Shown here one piece after another: positions 59,382-64,000 of a stretch of DNA of 64,000 bases (positions are counted from its first letter, which is position 1; each line of letters opens with the position of its first letter). A model generated the notes under the pieces. It was given only the letters and a program-made list of their open reading frames with translations. It had not been told where the DNA came from and did no database searches. Source of the stretch: Cephalotus follicularis (lineage: Eukaryota > Streptophyta > Magnoliopsida > Oxalidales > Cephalotaceae); the NCBI GenBank assembly GCA_001972305.1, contig BDDD01000375.1, forward strand, positions 352,239 through 416,238, written 5' to 3'. Both the position numbers and the translations under genes were made by a program.

Positions 59382-59397
59382 TTTAAGGAGGGGGGAA
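59382..59397 (+). other. polypurine tract of the + strand chromovirus
   Basis: A purine run with six consecutive G residues, ending GGGGGGAA, abuts the 3' LTR. Confidence 0.88.
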
Positions 59398-61879
59398 TGT
59401 AATAACCGTAATTTCAATTCGTGTATTTTTTTACCCAACAATGAATAAAATATACTTTTTGAGATGTTATGTTGGTTACCTTTTCGAATAGAACGAAGTT
59501 GGAATAAAATTCTTAGATGGAAAACTAAAGAAATAATTTCTGGTGCCAAACCGCCAATGCCTAACTCCTTACCGTCGACGCTTTGAGCCCTGACACGTGT
59601 ACAAACGCGCAGTTGAAGGCTGGGTTATGACGCACAAACCGCCGACGCCAGAGAGAAAACCGTCGACGCTTTTCGCGGTGTCAAGAATGTGATACACGCC
59701 TGTTAGAACAGAGCAGTGGCGCCAAATGGATTCCATGCGAGCTAAGTGACATGTAAATGTGTCAATGCACACCAGAAGCCTTCACCAGCTGGGTAACATG
59801 CAAGGATAGGGCCTTGCATGTGACCTAAAAGCCTGTAACCTCCAACCTGCCAGAAAACAAAGAAAAGAACAAAAGGAAGAGTGCATGCATGAGAGAGAGA
59901 GAATGTGCAATGAAGGAAGGGGGAAACTGACGAAATTAAGACACCAGTTGAGGCTTATATCAACTGTGTGAGATTGAATGTGAGTGTTAGAAAGCACTGA
60001 GGGTAGAGGAGAACTTGCTGGAGAATTGTTGGAGCTTGCATTAAGGATTGGAGTGTTCAAGAGATTTGGAAGCTTTGATCTTTTTCCTGGTAAGTACCTA
60101 ATCCGAATCCGTTGTCATGGTTATTAGGATGATAATTAAGTTACTGAATCTAGGCATAATAACCACTGTCAACTAGGTTTAAGAGTTAACATGTTGAATT
60201 GAGATAGGAATTATAAATGGTTCTATGAATTGAAACTTAGAACTAATAGTGATAAGCTATGGTTCAAGTTATAGGTTGTTACCATGATTAGACAACAGAA
60301 TAAACTTACTGACATCAATATATAAACCTATAACATGCAATTGTTCAGGCTAATTTCTGCTGAGATTGAGAGTTTGAGTTGTTGAAGAGCATTGGTCTTT
60401 AAAGAGAGAGGTCAATCCAATTTGACTTCGGGATAGCAATTGAGGTAGGGGTTTTGACATGTTTTTGAACATATAACATGTATAATGTGTAGTGATGGTT
60501 AATACTTGATTTCACGTTGAAATGGACTGAGATTGAGTTGAATTTATGCATCCCCTGTTTTGATATTGATCCTGGAATTCGTAAGAACGCCAGAAGCGCT
60601 GACGCTTAAGTTAAGACCGTCGACGGTTTGGTGTGGAAAACGTCTGTTAAGGCTTAGAATGTCGACGCTTAAGAGTTGATCATACGTGTAGTGTCAACGC
60701 TTAGTCAACAACCGTCGACGCTTACAAAGAAACTGTCGACGCTTTAGAACAGTAAATATAGAAATGTTCAGATGGATTGATTGACTTGATTGTGGTTGCA
60801 AATATCCTTGATATGCTATATTGTAACTATTATTACTGTTATTTAATGAAATTACTACTGTTATATATTCAAGGATTTTACCAACCTAATTCTTTAAGCA
60901 TAAATAATGATTTTCTTAACAACGGATTTCTTACAGAAAATCTCGTTGTTACACAAACTGTTATTTTCCTCTTATAGAGGCACTGTTACTGTTTAGTTCT
61001 CCAAAGAGAACCACTGACTGAACTATGATGTTTTCAAAAAAATGAAAACTACTGTTATATTGCATATTATAGATATATGTAATATTGCCACCGAATTGAT
61101 TGTATTTATTATCTATGCTATTGCCATTAGTCGAGTGATAGGAGACATCACTGGCTACGGAGGTGGTCCTATGTGCCAGGAGTTGGCTAGACTATCCACC
61201 CAAACTGTCTGCAATGCAGATCTTGGTTGATAAACTGCCCGCTAATACCGGTAGTAACTGACCTGATCTATCATCTTCGGAGTGAAGGGTGATAGATAGG
61301 TGGTGCACAGTTGGTGCTAGGAGTTAGCGACATGTGACACCCAAACCACTGTACTGATTGATTGTACCATTGTGCGGTATTCTTGCATTGTACTGTCTCT
61401 GGCCACTTGGCATGATTGCGTATATATTGGAATACTATATATATGTTATTTCTTTTAAACTGTCATGCATATTTACATTTATAGATTCAATTATCATGCA
61501 TTATTCCCTACTTAGCCAAGTGAGGACAACGGCTAAGCCCCTACAATTTCAGATTAAGTAAGGGCGTTCGGAAGGTGCCGCTGAAGCTTTTGTAGAGCTT
61601 CTTTTCTGCTTAAGGTTGTTACCGTTATGTCGTTTTGTATTTGTAATGAACGGTTCACACTCCGTGTTGTTGCTTTACTTTCCTTATGTAAAAGGATAAT
61701 TGTTGGATTGTACAAGCACGTAGTATGGGCTGCGTGCGGATGACTTTTATTTTATAATCCGGTTTTTGGAATGCTTCCGCTTATATATTTGAATTGTTAT
61801 TGGAATGTTGGATTATTTACTTAATTCTGATATCACCATATAGCTTGTCTCAAATGTAATGGAATAACGGGGTGTGACA
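59398..61879 (+). repeat. 3' LTR of the + strand chromovirus
   Basis: Matches 52193-54662 throughout. Palindrome clusters at 59553-59680 and 60590-60745 are less decayed than in the 5' LTR: several copies still read GTCGACGC where the 5' LTR has GTCAACGC or GTCGATGC. Confidence 0.95.
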
Positions 61880-62689
61880 TAATCTATGCAATAATAATGT
61901 ACGGTGTACAATATCAATGCATGACATGGCAAATGCATATGTACAGTTGCCGATCAGACTACCCGTATGACAATGGCCCATAACAGAGCATACGGATAGG
62001 ATCTATAACAATCAATCAATGACAGAAACTCAATGGTGGTGTATAAAACACCCAATCAATCAATCAATATCCTATAGAGCATGCGACCCCGGGTCAAAAA
62101 TGTCAATTAGTTAGCAGTGATCAACCCACGGAAGGTAGTCCTTCAAAAAGGGTGGGAGATCTATCTATGGTTATCAGACTGATCAGGTCTGGAACTCATA
62201 GATCTTCCAGCCTATGGCTGGGACAATACAGTCTCGTTGAGCTACAACCGAGGGAGCTACTGATACCGTTAGGGAGCTACGACCCTCTAGGGAGCATCAA
62301 TCGACAATCAATCGGTACCGCTCATCAGCGGGTCAATACAATACAGTAAATGAAACGATCGGCGAAATAGGTGGACATAGTCAACAACCTAACATGTCGA
62401 CACGAATCATAAGGTCGCTCTATAGGATTCATACAATACAATCAATCTGTCAGTACAATGTCATTTCAGTGTCAATAAGGGGTGATGTCTAGTGGAGAAA
62501 TGGGAATATGCGTCCAACGTTCTGAACTTAGACTCACGACACTCATGACTCAAACAATCGATCAATCAATACAGTCATTAAAACCATTTTCAAACACATG
62601 AACACCCCAAGTAAGGCTCCAGTCAAGTGGCATTGTGAAAAGAAGTTGAAAACCAACTTTAAAGTAGCTAAAAACTCCTTTTAGTCCTT

Positions 62690-63021
62690 TAGGCGTCGAT
62701 GTCCTTGGTGAAAGACGTCGACGCATATTTAAAACGGTAGAAAGACGTCGATGTCTTTGAAAGACATCGATGTCTTTCCCTATTTGTGTAGAGATCTGGC
62801 CGAAAGACGTCAATGTCCTTGGAGAAAGGCGTCGACGCGTTTCAATAAAATTAGCCTGGGAATGTGCATCGATGTTCAACATCGATGTCTTTCCTGGGGA
62901 AAGACATCTCGAGGCAAAGGCGTCGATGTTTTTCAAAGACATCGATGTCTTTGCTGCAGAATCACAGATACAACACTCTGAAGCAAAAGACATCGACGTC
63001 CATGGGCTAGGGGTCGATGTC
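62690..63021. repeat. dense GACGTCGATGTC / GCGTCGACGC palindrome cluster
   Basis: More than a dozen variants of GACGTCGACGTC and GACATCGATGTC lie within 330 bp, about every 20-30 bp. They sit about 125-455 bp inside the sense start of the split LTR. Frames on both strands across it are repeat artefacts. Confidence 0.85.
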
Positions 63022-63146
63022 TTTGCTGGGCATGGTTGATTTTTGTGCAGAAAACCAGCCAATCTCATACCAGAATACAATTTTAAGCCATTGTTTGAAA
63101 ACCAAGGTTTAAAATAAATCATTTGAGCTTAGTAAAACTTGTTACA

Positions 63147-63329
63147 ACCTTCAAAATCCAGTTTCAATCCTCCTAGATTAGTTAGATTATTGCATGTGAA
63201 TACTATTTTTGAGCAGAGTTGCTTGATGTCTTGGGTTGATGTGTGTCCCTTGTTATTGAGTATTCATGCTTTTCTTGATATCATGTGTTGTTTTTTTCTC
63301 AGATACTGGTTACTCGTACTTGGATGTGA
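63147..63329. other. short stretch, no gene
   Basis: No recognisable frame or element signal. Confidence 0.4.
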
Positions 63330-64000
63330 ATGAGACTCATTATGGCTGGTAGAGGAGTGGGCGTTCGATCCCAATTCCATTAAGTAGTGCCATTGTCTAT
63401 GATGAACTGTTAGGTGTGACTGTGCCTGGGTTCCATACTCGGATCTGCTCATTTTGTTGGTCTATGATGGAATGATGTGTGGGAGTAGCCGAGGATCCGC
63501 TACTTTCTTTGGCCAGGCCATGATGGAGTCCTCGGACATGAGATTGTCGGCCAAGATGGTCTAAGTGGTGATACACTTACCTATGAGCCGAAGTTCTCCT
63601 CTGTCTTCTCGACAAGGGTGGAGCCGAGCAGTGATTCGCGAGTCCTTTGGACGATATTAACGCTATATGATTATCGACGAGGCAGCTCCTCGATTGATGT
63701 TCATATGGTGTAGTACTAAACTTGTGATTACCAGCGAGGGTGTGCTTGCGTAGCCCCTTTATTGATGTTCATGTAGTGAGGTGCGCCAACGTGTGATTGC
63801 CGATGAAGGAGTGCTTGCGTAGCCCTTCCATCGATGTTCATATGGTGGTCTGGAAGTGGTTATCTATATGCGTATATAAGGGAAGTGTACAGTCCTGTAG
63901 CCCATGACCTTGTTGATGGATTTCGGCGGAGCTGTTACTTATGTTTGCCGAGGTGGTTCCGGCTAGGGAAATGCGTGAGTATGATGTGTGCATGTGTGTG
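63330..64000 (+). mobile_element. fragment of a second non-autonomous element, running off the window
   Basis: 63345-63640 resembles 3750-4110 (the interior of the first element). 63640-64000 resembles 6220-6600, including the GATTGCCGACGAGG ... GTAGCCC modules. Non-coding. Its ends are not in the window on the right and not clear on the left. Confidence 0.65.

Larger units (their letters stand above)
52193..61879 (+). mobile_element. Ty3/gypsy chromovirus (Tekay/Del-like), + strand
   Basis: LTRs 52193-54662 and 59398-61879 begin TGTAATAACC and end GGGGTGTGACA. A primer site and polypurine tract are present. An exact TAATC duplication (52188-52192 and 61880-61884) flanks it. gag, protease, RT, RNase H, integrase and a chromodomain-like end follow in order. 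I count eight premature stops (55431, 55440, 55662, 55722, 56931, 57347, 58169, 59273) and one frameshift near 57066. The two LTRs are very similar, so insertion was fairly recent. Confidence 0.97.
51756..63146 (-). repeat. LTR of a - strand element, split by the nested chromovirus
   Basis: The pieces are 51756-52192 and 61885-63146, about 1.7 kb together. The + strand reads TGTAACATCCC at the left and CTTGTTACA at the right, giving TGTAAC/GTTACA termini. The adjacent primer site makes this a 5' LTR. The right end at 63146 is chosen from sequence alone and is less sure. Confidence 0.6.

Noticed and set aside
18843..61879. Endogenous pararetrovirus insertions
   Set aside because: The RT-containing elements have LTRs, integrases and target duplications. 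No movement-protein or coat-protein region of that virus family was seen.
62562..63122. A 186-codon - strand frame rich in SPRTST-type repeats
   Set aside because: It follows the palindrome cluster, overlaps open frames on the + strand, and has no similarity to a known protein that I can see.
51756..63146. A solo LTR rather than a 5' LTR
   Set aside because: A primer site lies next to the left end and the outer 5-mers (CATTC and ACCTT) do not match, so this end faces an element interior.

Overview
The window looks like a transposon-rich stretch of a flowering-plant nuclear genome, probably a eudicot. I base this on one intron-containing plant AP2/ERF gene and on plant-type LTR retrotransposons with tRNA-iMet and tRNA-Asp primer sites. 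I cannot name the species. About nine tenths of the sequence is LTR-retrotransposon DNA in several generations of nesting. Only one ordinary host gene is visible, a group X ERF transcription factor at 41055-42840 on the + strand.

Layout. 1-1066 is repeat DNA holding a 28-bp minisatellite. 1067-8653 is a non-autonomous LTR element with no polyprotein and perfect GCTAG target duplications. 9784-11250 is an LTR followed by an unusually long copy of the 3' part of tRNA-Asp. 12369-32662 is a Ty1/copia element on the - strand, split inside gag by a Ty3/gypsy chromovirus at 18843-28717. 32663-35997 holds LTR remnants and hairpin repeats. 35998-39535 is a second - strand Ty1/copia element with perfect GTTAT duplications and a run of 25 Ns where its integrase should be. 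39536-42914 is the ERF locus with its promoter. 43340-46740 is a decayed Tat-like Ty3/gypsy relic on the - strand. 46743-51755 is non-coding element DNA interrupted by a solo LTR at 48565-51085 (CAAAC duplications). 51756-63146 is a - strand LTR split by a + strand chromovirus at 52193-61879 (TAATC duplications). 63330-64000 is a second copy of the internal region of the first non-autonomous element.

All the retroelement polyproteins are broken by stops, frameshifts or lost catalytic residues, so none looks autonomous now. Many stops are TGA or TAG, as C-to-T decay would give.

Three things stand out. (1) A 46-nt primer-site-like match to tRNA-Asp, including the CCA end and the anticodon. (2) A CpG-rich 10-bp palindrome, GCGTCGACGC, with decayed versions, clustered in at least five LTR types from both superfamilies. 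(3) A different shared motif, TCCTCGGGCAT, built into minisatellites of other LTRs. Element boundaries come from reading LTR ends, primer sites, polypurine tracts and target duplications by eye. Similarity values are hand estimates.
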